IMG/VR virus record: IMGVR_UViG_3300040801_004430
Location: 1 to 30,678 of that record
DNA: 30,678 nt
Source: a virus
Strand: one strand, 5' to 3'
Shown: positions 15,775 through 23,702 of the stretch, in pieces
Layout: every line of letters starts with the position of its first letter
Position numbering within the stretch: the stretch's first letter is position 1
Program-made: the position numbers and the translations under genes
The notes under the pieces: model-generated
What the model saw: the letters and a program-made list of their open reading frames with translations, nothing else
Told to the model about the DNA's origin: nothing
The model's database searches: none

Positions 15775-15803
15775 GGTGTGAGAACCTCTTCGAAACTCAC
15801 ACC
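15775..15803. repeat. Inverted repeat upstream of the lipoprotein gene
   Basis: GGTGTGAG (15775-15782) and CTCACACC (15796-15803) make a perfect eight-base inverted repeat with a 13-base loop, ending 15 bases before the lipoprotein start. It could be an operator or a leader hairpin. A shorter related GTGTG/CACAC repeat is at 15456-15475. Confidence 0.5.
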
Positions 15804-15818
15804 CAGAACGGGGGACCA

Positions 15819-16946
15819 ATGACAAGTAGACTGACGTTTCTGTTCGCATTCCTTTGCTTCGCTGCCTGTTCCAGCGAAGAATCGAAGATCGCAGCTAAGG
15901 CGGAGAAGCTATGCGAAGCCGATCAGCTGGACCGACTCAACCTTGAGATGTTTGAGGATGGTGTCTATCAGGACCTGGTGCGCGCTGAAGACATTGCCTT
16001 CGCAAAGGATGCCGAAAAGGCGCTGGAAGGAAACGCGTTTGCCGAGCTTGCGGCCATCGCCGTCCCATACCAGAAACTAAAGAACGAGCACGCTGAGTGC
16101 GAAGTACAGGTGGCCATTGCAAACGGTGAAGCCACGGCTTCCGTTCGAAGGACGGCGCCGAAACCAGCTCTAAAGGACGAGCTCGAACTCATCGGTTCGC
16201 TCGCGGCTTCGCCGATAGAAGAGGTGCACGCGAAAGCGAAGAGGCTTCTCCAGGATGCGCCCAGGGAAACGGAGAGCTACGAAATTCGCTTTGAGCGCAC
16301 CGAAGGTAAATGGCTCGCAAACCTCGGACTTCCCGAATCCCAAGAGACAAAAGAGCGCTTTACTGAATACATGAAGAAAGTCCGAGATCTCATCCGCGCG
16401 GGCGACTACCGGTCCGCTGACGAAGTGCTGAAGAAGGCGGAGTTGCTGGACACAGACAACGAGAGCGTTCAGTCACTCCGAACCGAGCTCGACAAAGAGC
16501 TTAATCAGTTGGTTGCGGGAAACTGGCGCCTCGACGAGAACAAGGACGAAATGGACGACACACTGCGCACCGTTGTGTCACTTCCCGCGGTCATCGAGGG
16601 CGAGCCGGGAGTGTTCACGCCCAAGCCAATTTTGATCGCTCGATGTGACGACGGCCGCCTCGACCTGTTCCTTGCAATGGACGAATACTTGGGGCTACGT
16701 GGTGTCAAGACCCGAGTTCGTTTCGGCAAAGCGCCAGCTGAATTTGTGGGCGTTGGCCTGTCGGAAAACGGAAAGTCCGTGTTCTTCGACGAACCTTGGG
16801 TGCTCGTAAATCAGATAATCAAGAAGGAAGGCGAGCCACTGCGTTTCGAGGTCCAGAGCCGACTCGGTGACAGGCAATCATCGTTCGATACCGATGGGGC
16901 GAAGCTCGCACTCGCCAAAGTCATCACGCCGTGTACCGACAAGTAG
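15819..16946 (+). CDS. Lipoprotein with a C-terminal VasI/TagO-like domain (moron)
   Basis: A 375-residue protein with GGGGGA just before its ATG. Residues 1-17 form a lipoprotein signal (short charged start, hydrophobic core, lipobox FAAC with Cys17, then SSEE), so the mature protein is predicted to be anchored in a membrane, probably the outer one as Ser follows the Cys. The middle (about residues 25-220) is helical and charged. Residues about 230-372 (NWRLDENKDEMDDTLRTVVSL, later KPILIARCDDGRLDLFLAM and FFDEPWVLVNQII) resemble the VasI/TagO family, small proteins known next to type VI secretion genes. The gene is opposite to both neighbours and appears AT-richer. It is a likely lysogenic-conversion or exclusion gene. 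Confidence 0.75.
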   Translation: MTSRLTFLFAFLCFAACSSEESKIAAKAEKLCEADQLDRLNLEMFEDGVYQDLVRAEDIAFAKDAEKALEGNAFAELAAIAVPYQKLKNEHAECEVQVAIANGEATASVRRTAPKPALKDELELIGSLAASPIEEVHAKAKRLLQDAPRETESYEIRFERTEGKWLANLGLPESQETKERFTEYMKKVRDLIRAGDYRSADEVLKKAELLDTDNESVQSLRTELDKELNQLVAGNWRLDENKDEMDDTLRTVVSLPAVIEGEPGVFTPKPILIARCDDGRLDLFLAMDEYLGLRGVKTRVRFGKAPAEFVGVGLSENGKSVFFDEPWVLVNQIIKKEGEPLRFEVQSRLGDRQSSFDTDGAKLALAKVITPCTDK

Positions 16947-16947
16947 G

Positions 16948-19119
16948 TCAAAACGGATACCGCCCCTGCTCCTCCGGATTCCACGCACAGATCGTAGAGT
17001 CGACGGCGTTTCGCCCCTCCCATCGCAAGCCCCGTCCGTAGTGCCCGCCGTCGTATTTTGAGGCCTGGCCGGCGAATGACGGCTGCACGAGCAGCGGTTT
17101 GAAGCGCGACCAGAACCTCCTCGAGGAAAGTCGCGACTCCATCCAATGGGTGCGGAACGCATCGACCAGGGCACCGGTCGGGATGATGGTGTGCGCATCG
17201 GAAGGTTCGTCGAACCCGCCCTTCTCGAGCAAGTCGTGCACGACGGCAAGCGCGTCGGCTGCTTCGTCGGCTTCGACATCGACACCACCCCGGCGCGACC
17301 GGATGAGCTCGACGAGCTCGTTTCCGTTTTCGAACCGAGCGAGGATGGCGCGCTCCCACGACTGAAAGCGTGTGGTGGACTCGAGATCGACCACAGCCTC
17401 GCCCTGTAGGAAGGCGAGCACATCGCCGACGAGTGCTTCGTGATGCGACTCAAGGAAGTCTTCGACCTCTTCGATAAACGCGACGTCGTGGCGACGCGGC
17501 CCGATCTTGATGGGGACGGCCCGGTCGGCGAGGTCGGTCGAGAGCTCGGGGGTGTTCGCCGAGATACACCAGGTGAACGAGTTCGGGATAGTCGCCTCAC
17601 CGGTGTACATCTGTTTGCCGCTAATGGTCGGGAGCGTGATGGTCGACTCGAGCGCCTGGCTATCCATCCGGCCCTTGAGGTTGTCGATGAAGATGACGCG
17701 CTTGGCCTGACCGGGTGTCAGAAGCCGGGCGACGAACTGCCCCCAGTCCTCGTCCTTTCGCAGGTTGAAAAACCCTCCCCAAACCTTCGCTATCGCTTCG
17801 ACAGTCGACGTCTTTCCGACGCCCCGGCCGTGGTCCGACATGACGATGAACGCTGGCCTGCGACCGAACCCGCCGCCCCAGCCGGGAGTTACGAGCATGG
17901 CTTGGATAAGCTGTCGGTCTGCCGGCGTGTCAGGGTTGAACAGGTCGACGAACGCCTCGAGCGTCGAGCCGTCGCCGGGTGTCACCTCGCAGGTGTAGTG
18001 AATGCGCGCCGACGGCGGGTGATGCGGAAGCGTTTCGATCTGGTCGTAGCGTCCGGTCGACTGCTGCGCGAGAGCTGCGGCGAGCTCGCCGTAGTTCACG
18101 CTCCTGACCTGGTCCCCATCTTTGTAGACCTGCCCGTCGCGCCATGAGACGTCGCAGGTTGTCTGGAGCCAGGCGGACAGGTCTGTGACGGCCGGCAGAT
18201 AGTCGACCGGGGACTCGCCGTTGAACACGCCGTAGTCACGCCCCGGGACGAAGAGTTGCCCGCGAACAAGCCGCGGCCAGAAGCCCGTCGCTTTGTGGAC
18301 CCGATCGACGATCGTCGTGAGTTCGACGTGTCGGTAGACGGTCTTCGAACGGCCGTCGTCGGCGACCTCGTAGGCGACCGAGTAGTTCCGGATCCCGGCG
18401 CGCTGTTTTCGCTCGCGTATCTGCGCAACCCGGAACTTGCGGCGCTCTTTGACGAGTGACTTGAAGTCGTTGAGGTTCGCAGGGCTGTCTTTGATCGCGG
18501 CCTGCAACCGGGCGAACGCGGCCGGGTCGTGCGTCTGGAGCATCGCGGCGGCTTCGAGGGCGTCTTCCTGGAAGGGTCGGCCGACGTCTTCGTGAACGGC
18601 GTCGGCGATGGCGTCGGCGAGCTTTCGGGCAGCGGCTAACTCGCGTTCGCGAGCGATCTCCTTGGTGACCTCTTCGTCCAGTTCGTCGGTTGCGCGAACG
18701 CCGAGATCGAAGATGAGTTCCTTTGTCCGCTCTTCGCCGACGTCGTCGAGAAGACGGACCAGACCGTATCGGCTGCGGCCGGTGACGTCGGCCGCATCGA
18801 GGTACTCCGACCAGTCGCGTACCTGAACGTTGTAGCCTGCAGCTCGCCGGCGGGCGGCGAATGCATCCGCTTCGGAGTACTCGTCGCGATGGTGCGGAAC
18901 GATGACCCAGTAGCGCGAGTCGCGCGGCAACGGCTCATCGGGCCACTCGGTGTCGAGTCCGAACGCGGCGGGGATGCCGAGTTCGTTCAGGACGAACGCG
19001 TCGGTGTAGCTCGAGCAAAGCCAGACGGTGTCGCCGTCGAGGTTTCCACCCCAGCCGGCAAAACCCGACGATGCCGCGGCCTGTCGGACGACGTCGTCGA
19101 TACCTCTCGGTTGACTCAC
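16948..19119 (-). CDS. Primase-helicase with a superfamily 3 (D5-like) ATPase domain
   Basis: A 723-residue protein. The N-terminus (about residues 20-120) has FAGWGGNLDGDTVWLC, FVLNELGIPAAFGLDTEW and RYWVIVPHHRDEYSEADAF, a TOPRIM-like layout. The C-terminal half holds the helicase: Walker A GRGVGKTS near residue 432, Walker B RVIFIDNLK near 470, and a sensor/motif C segment TWCISANTPELSTDLADRAVPI (position about 510-530). Such proteins unwind DNA at the origin and prime it. It ends one base from the lipoprotein gene, which runs toward it. It starts with a four-base overlap with the next gene (ATGA), so the leftward early operon is translationally coupled. The origin itself may be in the inverted-repeat region nearby. 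Confidence 0.82.
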   Translation of the reverse strand: MSQPRGIDDVVRQAAASSGFAGWGGNLDGDTVWLCSSYTDAFVLNELGIPAAFGLDTEWPDEPLPRDSRYWVIVPHHRDEYSEADAFAARRRAAGYNVQVRDWSEYLDAADVTGRSRYGLVRLLDDVGEERTKELIFDLGVRATDELDEEVTKEIARERELAAARKLADAIADAVHEDVGRPFQEDALEAAAMLQTHDPAAFARLQAAIKDSPANLNDFKSLVKERRKFRVAQIRERKQRAGIRNYSVAYEVADDGRSKTVYRHVELTTIVDRVHKATGFWPRLVRGQLFVPGRDYGVFNGESPVDYLPAVTDLSAWLQTTCDVSWRDGQVYKDGDQVRSVNYGELAAALAQQSTGRYDQIETLPHHPPSARIHYTCEVTPGDGSTLEAFVDLFNPDTPADRQLIQAMLVTPGWGGGFGRRPAFIVMSDHGRGVGKTSTVEAIAKVWGGFFNLRKDEDWGQFVARLLTPGQAKRVIFIDNLKGRMDSQALESTITLPTISGKQMYTGEATIPNSFTWCISANTPELSTDLADRAVPIKIGPRRHDVAFIEEVEDFLESHHEALVGDVLAFLQGEAVVDLESTTRFQSWERAILARFENGNELVELIRSRRGGVDVEADEAADALAVVHDLLEKGGFDEPSDAHTIIPTGALVDAFRTHWMESRLSSRRFWSRFKPLLVQPSFAGQASKYDGGHYGRGLRWEGRNAVDSTICAWNPEEQGRYPF

Positions 19120-19337
19120 GAGTCGCTCCCGTCACACTTCGGGCACAGATCGACTCTCTTCGGGCCGTCCGACGTTCGGACGAGCGCCACGGTGTTGCGA
19201 TGCGAGCTGCACATTGGCGCGTCGCACGTCCCGTCTTCTGTCTCGCCGTCGCAAAGCGCTACGACGGCATGCGAACCGCACACGACACAGCGTCTCATGT
19301 TGCAGGCACTGCAATAGATCCGAAATTGCTTACCCAT
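19116..19337 (-). CDS. Small zinc-finger-like protein
   Basis: A 73-residue protein with nine cysteines in four groups: YCSACNMRRCVVCG, CDGETEDGTCDAP, MCSSHRN and LCPKCDGS. These could bind two or three zinc ions. Its stop overlaps the primase-helicase start, and its own ATG lies inside the end of the gene before it. A cysteine-rich protein here may help DNA binding in replication; no family is recognised. Confidence 0.65.
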   Translation of the reverse strand: MGKQFRIYCSACNMRRCVVCGSHAVVALCDGETEDGTCDAPMCSSHRNTVALVRTSDGPKRVDLCPKCDGSDS

Positions 19338-19701
19338 GCCGCCCTCCTTCCATCACAATCGCGATGGGGCCCTCTCGAAGAGGGCATGCCGGGTCGCTCA
19401 TGCCTTCCGTGAGCTGAGTTGGCCGATAGATGCGGGCCGGACCGTTCGGCGCGAGACAATACCGGCGAGTCGGAACGACGCTGGAGTCGTCGAAGAACGG
19501 ACAGTCTAGGCATCCCGTGACCTTCCGCTTGCTGCCCCATTCGGCTTCGGTGCGCTCCTCAGCGATCTGAGCACGCTTTTGGAGACGCGCGTTCTCTTGC
19601 CGAAGGTCGAGCATCTCCTCCACGAGTCGTCGCCACCGCTTCTCCAACGCAACAATTCGGCTGGTTTCCGCGTGACGCTTCTGATCGATATCAGTCTCCA
19701 T
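19330..19701 (-). CDS. Coiled-coil protein with a cysteine cluster
   Basis: A 123-residue protein. Residues 15-60 are a coiled coil (IVALEKRWRRLVEEMLDL and neighbours). The second half has CLDCPFFDDS, then RRYCLAPNG and later DPACPLREGP, four cysteines that could bind one metal ion. The gene overlaps the methyltransferase end by 11 bases and the next gene start by eight. Its function is unknown; it may help the replication or methylation genes beside it. Confidence 0.6.
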   Translation of the reverse strand: METDIDQKRHAETSRIVALEKRWRRLVEEMLDLRQENARLQKRAQIAEERTEAEWGSKRKVTGCLDCPFFDDSSVVPTRRYCLAPNGPARIYRPTQLTEGMSDPACPLREGPIAIVMEGGRHG

Positions 19702-21244
19702 GGTTCACCCCCTGCAGGCGCTGCTCAGCTGCCACGAAAAAGACGTCGTCGACTTCGATCCCGGTGAACTTCCGGTCGAGCTCGATCGCAGCATGTCCGG
19801 TCGAGCCCACGCCCATGAATCCGTCGAAGACGAGGTCACCGGGACGGCTCGAGACTTCGATCAGATGGCGGAGTACTCGAAGCGGCTTCTGGGTCGGATG
19901 AAGCGTGTTGCCCTTGGAGTCGACGAGACGTTCGGCGCCGCCGCAGATGGGCGCTTCGATGTGGTTGTGCATCTCGTTCTCGCCGAGCCAGTTGAAGGTG
20001 TGCCCCTCGCCCTTGGTGAGGAAGAGAATGTACTCGACGCTCGACTTGAAGGTGGTCTTGACGACCTGCGTTCCCGGGTTGGTCTTGTGCCAGGGAATGG
20101 TGATTCGGACGTCGAAGCCGACGACCTCGAGGATGTCGCCAAGGTGCGAGAGGTAGCGGTCGGCGACGAAGACGTACGCGCTGCCGCCCGGGCGGAGGAT
20201 GCGGAAGAGCTCGGCACCGAACGCGGCACAGAACTTGAGGAAGTCGGCGTGCTCGAACTTGTCCCACTCCCCGAAGTCCTGGCTGATGTCGCTTCGACCC
20301 TCGAGTGAGAACACCCGCTCGTTCGCGATGTTGTAAGGGGGGTCCGTTACGATGAGGTCAACGGACTCCGCGCCAACCGAGGGTACCTGGTCGAAGAAGT
20401 CGCCGTGCAGGAGCGTGACCGAATTCTTCTTCGCCCACTTATCGCGCACGTGACCGATGAGCTTTGCGACCGCCTCGGAGTCGGCGTCGTGCTTGTCGTA
20501 GATACCGCGGTCGATCGGGTCGATGGCCTCGCGAACGAGGTCTTCGTGGATGTCTCCGAGTTGCTGGCGGACGTGGTCCTCGAGGGCGTTGCGGTGCGCG
20601 TATGCCTTCGCGCGCGACTTGAACTTGCCCTTCGTGATGACGCCGTCGGCGAGCTCGGTGACGAGCTCAAGTTGTTGCCTGGACGTGAGCGTGACGATGT
20701 CGCGTAAGAGACGTTCGGTGAATGGTACCGCGGTACCATTCGTTGGTACCGAGCAATCAGCCGGTACCAACGCGTTTTCTCGGCACGTGGTACCAATTAC
20801 CTCCCACGCCTCCGAATCGAGCTTCTGAAGCGCCGCGTACTGCTTCACATAGCTCCGACTCCACCCCATCTCATCCGCCACCTCCTGTTGCGTAGCGTCC
20901 TCGAGTTTCCGCCACACGGTCTCTGCGTAGTCGACGAAGGTCTGGGGGAGCGCGTCGCGGTCAGCCTCGTTGGACTCGAAGGCGGCGCGATCGAGCGACT
21001 CCGGCTCGAAAATGTACATCGGCGCGGCTCCGGCGCCCTCGGTCTGCAGCGCCTCGAAACGGTGGTTACCGTCCCAGAGCACGCCGTCGGGCGTGACACA
21101 CAGCGGTCGCTGCGCCTTGTAGCCCTTCTCTCGAATGCTCTCGCGAAGCCGCTCGACAAACGACTCGTTCAGTGGGCGTACGCGGTGAAAGTCCGTGACG
21201 AAGCTCAGCGGCTTCGTCTCGAAGTGTCCGTTGGGTGATGGCAT
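19691..21244 (-). CDS. ParB-like domain fused to a beta-class DNA methyltransferase
   Basis: I choose the ATG at 21244, which has GAGAG six bases upstream, giving 517 residues; a longer frame to 21319 overlaps the next gene. Residues about 8-160 are ParB/Srx-like: FVERLRESIREKGY, PLCVTPDGVLWDGNHRFEAL (GNHR box), then an HTH with QQEVADEMGWSRSYVKQY. Residues about 290-500 are the methyltransferase, with motif IV DPPY at 301-304 before motif I FDGFMGVGSTG at about 470, which sets it in the beta class, plus HPTQKP between. It would methylate adenine N6 or cytosine N4 and could read its own site via the ParB part. The DNA between the two domains holds five GGTACC sites (see separate entry). Confidence 0.85.
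   Translation of the reverse strand: MPSPNGHFETKPLSFVTDFHRVRPLNESFVERLRESIREKGYKAQRPLCVTPDGVLWDGNHRFEALQTEGAGAAPMYIFEPESLDRAAFESNEADRDALPQTFVDYAETVWRKLEDATQQEVADEMGWSRSYVKQYAALQKLDSEAWEVIGTTCRENALVPADCSVPTNGTAVPFTERLLRDIVTLTSRQQLELVTELADGVITKGKFKSRAKAYAHRNALEDHVRQQLGDIHEDLVREAIDPIDRGIYDKHDADSEAVAKLIGHVRDKWAKKNSVTLLHGDFFDQVPSVGAESVDLIVTDPPYNIANERVFSLEGRSDISQDFGEWDKFEHADFLKFCAAFGAELFRILRPGGSAYVFVADRYLSHLGDILEVVGFDVRITIPWHKTNPGTQVVKTTFKSSVEYILFLTKGEGHTFNWLGENEMHNHIEAPICGGAERLVDSKGNTLHPTQKPLRVLRHLIEVSSRPGDLVFDGFMGVGSTGHAAIELDRKFTGIEVDDVFFVAAEQRLQGVNHGD
20721..20796. repeat. Cluster of five GGTACC sites in palindromic pairs inside the methyltransferase gene
   Basis: GGTACC lies at 20724, 20732, 20745, 20763 and 20789, five times in 71 bases. 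The first two make a perfect 20-base palindrome AATGGTACCGCGGTACCATT (20721-20740). The next two are inverted copies CGTTGGTACC (20741-20750) and GGTACCAACG (20763-20772) with 12 bases between. The fifth is GTGGTACCAATT. This falls in the linker between ParB-like and methyltransferase domains. It may be a binding site for the protein itself, a parS-like site or a methylation target. Confidence 0.8.
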
Positions 21245-21263
21245 CGGTCTCTCGCGGGGAATG

Positions 21264-21515
21264 TCATTTCCGACCACCGAAACGAACGACCTTAGTGATT
21301 CGCGAGGGCAGGATCGCAACCAACTCCTCGCTCTTCGCGAGTCGTACAGTCCAAAGCCCTGCAGCGAACCGGATCAGTTCCCCTTCGTGTCGCCTTCTGC
21401 CGAACATGAAGAGCACACGATCGCCGACCTCGAAGGGGCGCCCGTGAACTTTTCGATGAAACCGCTCGGCCTCATGGCCGGCGAACGTCAGCAGTCTGGC
21501 GATGGGGGAACGCAT
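21264..21515 (-). CDS. Small basic protein, first gene of the leftward early operon
   Basis: The ATG at 21515 has GGAGA about six bases upstream and gives 83 residues. The protein is basic, with a helix (ARLLTFAGHEAERFHRKV) and a beta-rich rest: FEVGDRVLFMFGRRRHEGEL, LWTVRLAKSEELVAILPSRI. The VGDRVL..... stretch and size suggest an SH3-like fold, as in some small nucleic-acid-binding proteins, but no family is recognised. The promoter region shared with the XRE1 gene lies just upstream. Confidence 0.6.
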   Translation of the reverse strand: MRSPIARLLTFAGHEAERFHRKVHGRPFEVGDRVLFMFGRRRHEGELIRFAAGLWTVRLAKSEELVAILPSRITKVVRFGGRK

Positions 21516-21542
21516 CAAGGTCTCCGCTTCCGTGGAGACGCC

Positions 21543-21571
21543 AAACTAACGATAGTATCGATACCCGTCAA
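21543..21571 (-). promoter_or_regulatory. Leftward early promoter with a repressor operator in the spacer
   Basis: On the minus strand TTGACG (21571-21566) is followed by 17 bases and TAGTTT (21548-21543). The 11-base palindrome CGATAGTATCG (21550-21560) lies in the spacer, five bases after the -35 box and one base before the -10 box. The same design is at 24928-24956. It would drive the small protein, methyltransferase and primase-helicase genes. Confidence 0.65.
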
Positions 21572-21591
21572 CGGGCTATAACGGATAAAAC

Positions 21592-21619
21592 TTGATGCTG
21601 TCCGATATAGTCCGATAAT
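21592..21619 (+). promoter_or_regulatory. Promoter of the XRE1 gene
   Basis: TTGATG (21592-21597) and GATAAT (21614-21619) are 16 bases apart. GTCCGATA is repeated at 21600-21607 and 21610-21617, ten bases apart, one helical turn, over the spacer and the -10 box, and may bind a regulator. Transcription would start near 21626, which favours the ATG at 21643 as start. Confidence 0.55.
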
Positions 21620-21642
21620 GACGCGAACCAATGGGGAAACGT

Positions 21643-22134
21643 ATGATCGGCAAAAGACTCAAGGAACTTCGAAAATTGGCGGGACTGACCCAATCCGACG
21701 TCGCAACACGGATGGGTTACGATAGTGTCGGACCACTATCGAAGTGGGAGACTGAACGAGATCCGATACCCGAAGATCGCATGAAGGATCTCGCCGAAGC
21801 TCTCGGTATCACAGAGCGAGAGCTTCGATTCTCTCTGATGGCTGGAGAGGAGCTCAAGCAACCCGTGAAGTTGTGGACCATCGCCGCCTGGCGCGACCAG
21901 GTCGCCGAGGCCGAGCTTGAGGAGGGCGTCCGGTTCCTGCTCTTGTGTCTTCCTGTCTTCGCCGACGAGGAGACACGGGTCGTCGCGATCACGAAGGAAG
22001 ACTTCGCGAATCGGCTACACCTGGATATTGAGAGGGTCGACCGGGACTGGCCGAAGATGCTGGAGTCGGGCTTTGTTGAGCGGTTGGGGAGCCCGGGTGT
22101 GAGTGATCAGGTATTCAAGCTGGTCAATCGATGA
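21643..22134 (+). CDS. XRE-family transcriptional regulator 1
   Basis: I choose the second ATG, at 21643, with GGGGA five bases upstream; the first one at 21631 would leave almost no leader. The product has 163 residues. Residues 1-65 are a XRE-type helix-turn-helix: LKELRKLAGLTQSDVATRMG, then GPLSKWETERDPIPEDRMKDLAEALGI. The C-terminal part (about 75-163) has a long hydrophobic-acidic helix (AEAELEEGVRFLLLCLPVF) and a winged-helix-like end (TKEDFANRLHLDIERVDRDWPKMLESGFVERL). It lacks any LexA-like protease part. It is the best candidate for binding the CGATAGTATCG operators. Its own coding DNA contains a further inverted repeat of the same half site. Confidence 0.85.
   Translation: MIGKRLKELRKLAGLTQSDVATRMGYDSVGPLSKWETERDPIPEDRMKDLAEALGITERELRFSLMAGEELKQPVKLWTIAAWRDQVAEAELEEGVRFLLLCLPVFADEETRVVAITKEDFANRLHLDIERVDRDWPKMLESGFVERLGSPGVSDQVFKLVNR
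21720..21741. promoter_or_regulatory. Operator-like inverted repeat inside the XRE1 gene
   Basis: CGATAGTG (21720-21727) and CACTATCG (21734-21741) are perfect inverted copies with a six-base spacer. The half site CGATAGT matches the operators at 21550 and 24939. The repeat is in the HTH-coding part of the regulator gene and could serve autoregulation. Confidence 0.5.
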
Positions 22135-22624
22135 TGTTGTCCCCGAAGTCGTTGCCGTCGCTGGTAATGCGCTTCATTTGCCGATCCTGTCCGAGGACTA
22201 ACGCATCAAACGATTGCAGGATGTAGACTATGCATAGCAGTCCTGCGGACCCGGAATGGATCACGACTCCTAATGACCAGTACTCCAACGGAGCCTGCAA
22301 CGCTTTGAAGAGAAGTACGACTCCAATCGCAAATACCTCAAAAGCCGAAATCAGAGTGGCGATCAGAGCCGTGTCCCGCCCTACCTTCGCTTCATTTGAC
22401 GGCAACCTTGCGTCCGCGAGAAAGGAGTCCAGCTTCCCGATACCGAAAAAAAGAAGAGCGGCGCAGCCAAAGAAAATCGTCAGCCAAACGCCAAAACCCC
22501 AAACAAACACGTGCTCAAGGTCAGGCATCTCCATCCGTTTCCAAACCAGCAGATAAACGAGCGGAGGCAGCATCAGTGTACCGAGGAAAAGACGAACCGC
22601 TCTATTTCGTAGGGGGATCTTCAT
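22124..22624 (-). CDS. Four-helix membrane protein (second gene of the accessory cassette)
   Basis: A 166-residue protein with four predicted membrane helices: about 11-28 (LFLGTLMLPPLVYLLVW), 40-62 (FVWGFGVWLTIFFGCAALLFF), 88-107 (LIATLISAFEVFAIGVVLLF) and 118-138 (LGVVIHSGSAGLLCIVYIL). The C-terminal tail is cytoplasmic-looking and acidic. Its ATG overlaps the stop of the 335-residue partner (ATGA), so both are made together. The DNA is visibly AT-richer than the neighbours. It overlaps the end of XRE1 by 11 bases, tail to tail. It may be the membrane effector of a phage-defence or exclusion pair; no family was recognised. Confidence 0.7.
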   Translation of the reverse strand: MKIPLRNRAVRLFLGTLMLPPLVYLLVWKRMEMPDLEHVFVWGFGVWLTIFFGCAALLFFGIGKLDSFLADARLPSNEAKVGRDTALIATLISAFEVFAIGVVLLFKALQAPLEYWSLGVVIHSGSAGLLCIVYILQSFDALVLGQDRQMKRITSDGNDFGDNIID

Positions 22625-23628
22625 TTCCAGTCTGGAACCTCACAGCTCTTCAGCTTGTCCAGTAATGCAGATGGGTCGTACATCCCATTCGCCATCTTCG
22701 TGATACTTAGATCTGGCTGAAACGTTTGCAGAGAAGAATGGAGCCAGGCCACTTTCTGGGTTTCACCAGCGAAAACAACCCCTATTGAGTTGTAGTAGTT
22801 GTTCTCCATTTCCGCGACCTCTTCTAACAACTGCTCTAGCTCGTCCTCATTCGGCGTGAAGTCCAAGTGAAAACGGAACTTGCGTTCCATTAATTTCTCG
22901 TCTGGAAACATCAGGGTATCAGAATTGGTCACCCATCTCAGTAGCGTGGAGTAGAGAGCTTTCGTTTCCGCTCGCTCTCGCTCAACTCGTTGTTTCACCA
23001 CAATGCGGCGAATCTGCGACCTACTTGAGATGATCTCCTCGACGTGATGAGGCGTCCTGCTTGGTCGGCTCGAGAACCTCGCCAAGACAGCAGATGGCTC
23101 GGATTCGCTCGATTCTTTGTAGACCGTCTCGTACTCGTTCTCTGAAAGCTTCCGCTGGAAGCAGTGGCGCGGATTGAAGACCTCTAAGAACTTCGCGAAG
23201 ACCGTTTGTAGGTTTTCGTGCCCAATCAATCCCCCATTCGGGTAAACGGCCGCAAATCGCCGAGTCGAGGGGAGAACCCAGAAGTATGTTGGGTGACCAG
23301 GCACAAAATTGTCGCCGAGTGAATTTCGCGCGACCGAGTCCACCTTTCCAGCTGAAGCCGTCAGGTCCAATGAAAGCGATTCAGGTTCGGCTCCGGTTGG
23401 GTTCCATAAGACGATCATGTACTCGCCAGCGCTCTCTTCAATGGCGACTATGAACGCTGAATCTTCGGACACTCGTGTATTCTGAAACGTACGGTTCGGC
23501 CGGTGAAACCACTCGTGGAGACCTTCGACTGTTTCGTAAAACTCGCCAAACTCGTGGTTCAAACCCCGCCCGAGCGAGTAGTACCCGCAACGTTCTACAT
23601 CGTAAAAGCGAACATTGAATTCAGTCAC
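22621..23628 (-). CDS. Unknown soluble protein (first gene of the accessory cassette)
   Basis: A 335-residue protein starting with GTG at 23628 after GGAGGGG. Its first part is rich in beta strands and aromatics: FNVRFYDVERCGYYSLGRG, then GLHEWFHRPNRTF, and YMIVLWNPTG, with PTYFWVLPSTRRFAAVYPN at about 115-135. The second part has RRIVVKQRVERERAETKAL and a long acidic helix. I recall related proteins in gammaproteobacterial genomes with the same YFWF(I/L)PS...FA pattern but no assigned function. The coupled membrane protein, location between the two regulators and AT-rich bias indicate a mobile accessory cassette, possibly defence. A direct role cannot be stated. Confidence 0.6.
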   Translation of the reverse strand: MTEFNVRFYDVERCGYYSLGRGLNHEFGEFYETVEGLHEWFHRPNRTFQNTRVSEDSAFIVAIEESAGEYMIVLWNPTGAEPESLSLDLTASAGKVDSVARNSLGDNFVPGHPTYFWVLPSTRRFAAVYPNGGLIGHENLQTVFAKFLEVFNPRHCFQRKLSENEYETVYKESSESEPSAVLARFSSRPSRTPHHVEEIISSRSQIRRIVVKQRVERERAETKALYSTLLRWVTNSDTLMFPDEKLMERKFRFHLDFTPNEDELEQLLEEVAEMENNYYNSIGVVFAGETQKVAWLHSSLQTFQPDLSITKMANGMYDPSALLDKLKSCEVPDWK

Positions 23629-23702
23629 AGCGCCCCTCCGTTATTGATTCACGGCAATCTACAGGCAGGTTCAGGGTCGGGCAAGGTCACAGCCTCAAGC
23701 AT

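Noticed and set aside
15483-15849. Short frames on both strands over the nested repeat
   Set aside because: Both encode GSDGSDG-type runs that are only translations of the GGATCGGAT repeats.
22100-22150. Terminator between XRE1 and the membrane protein gene
   Set aside because: The two genes overlap by 11 bases tail to tail, and no stem with a T-run is visible.
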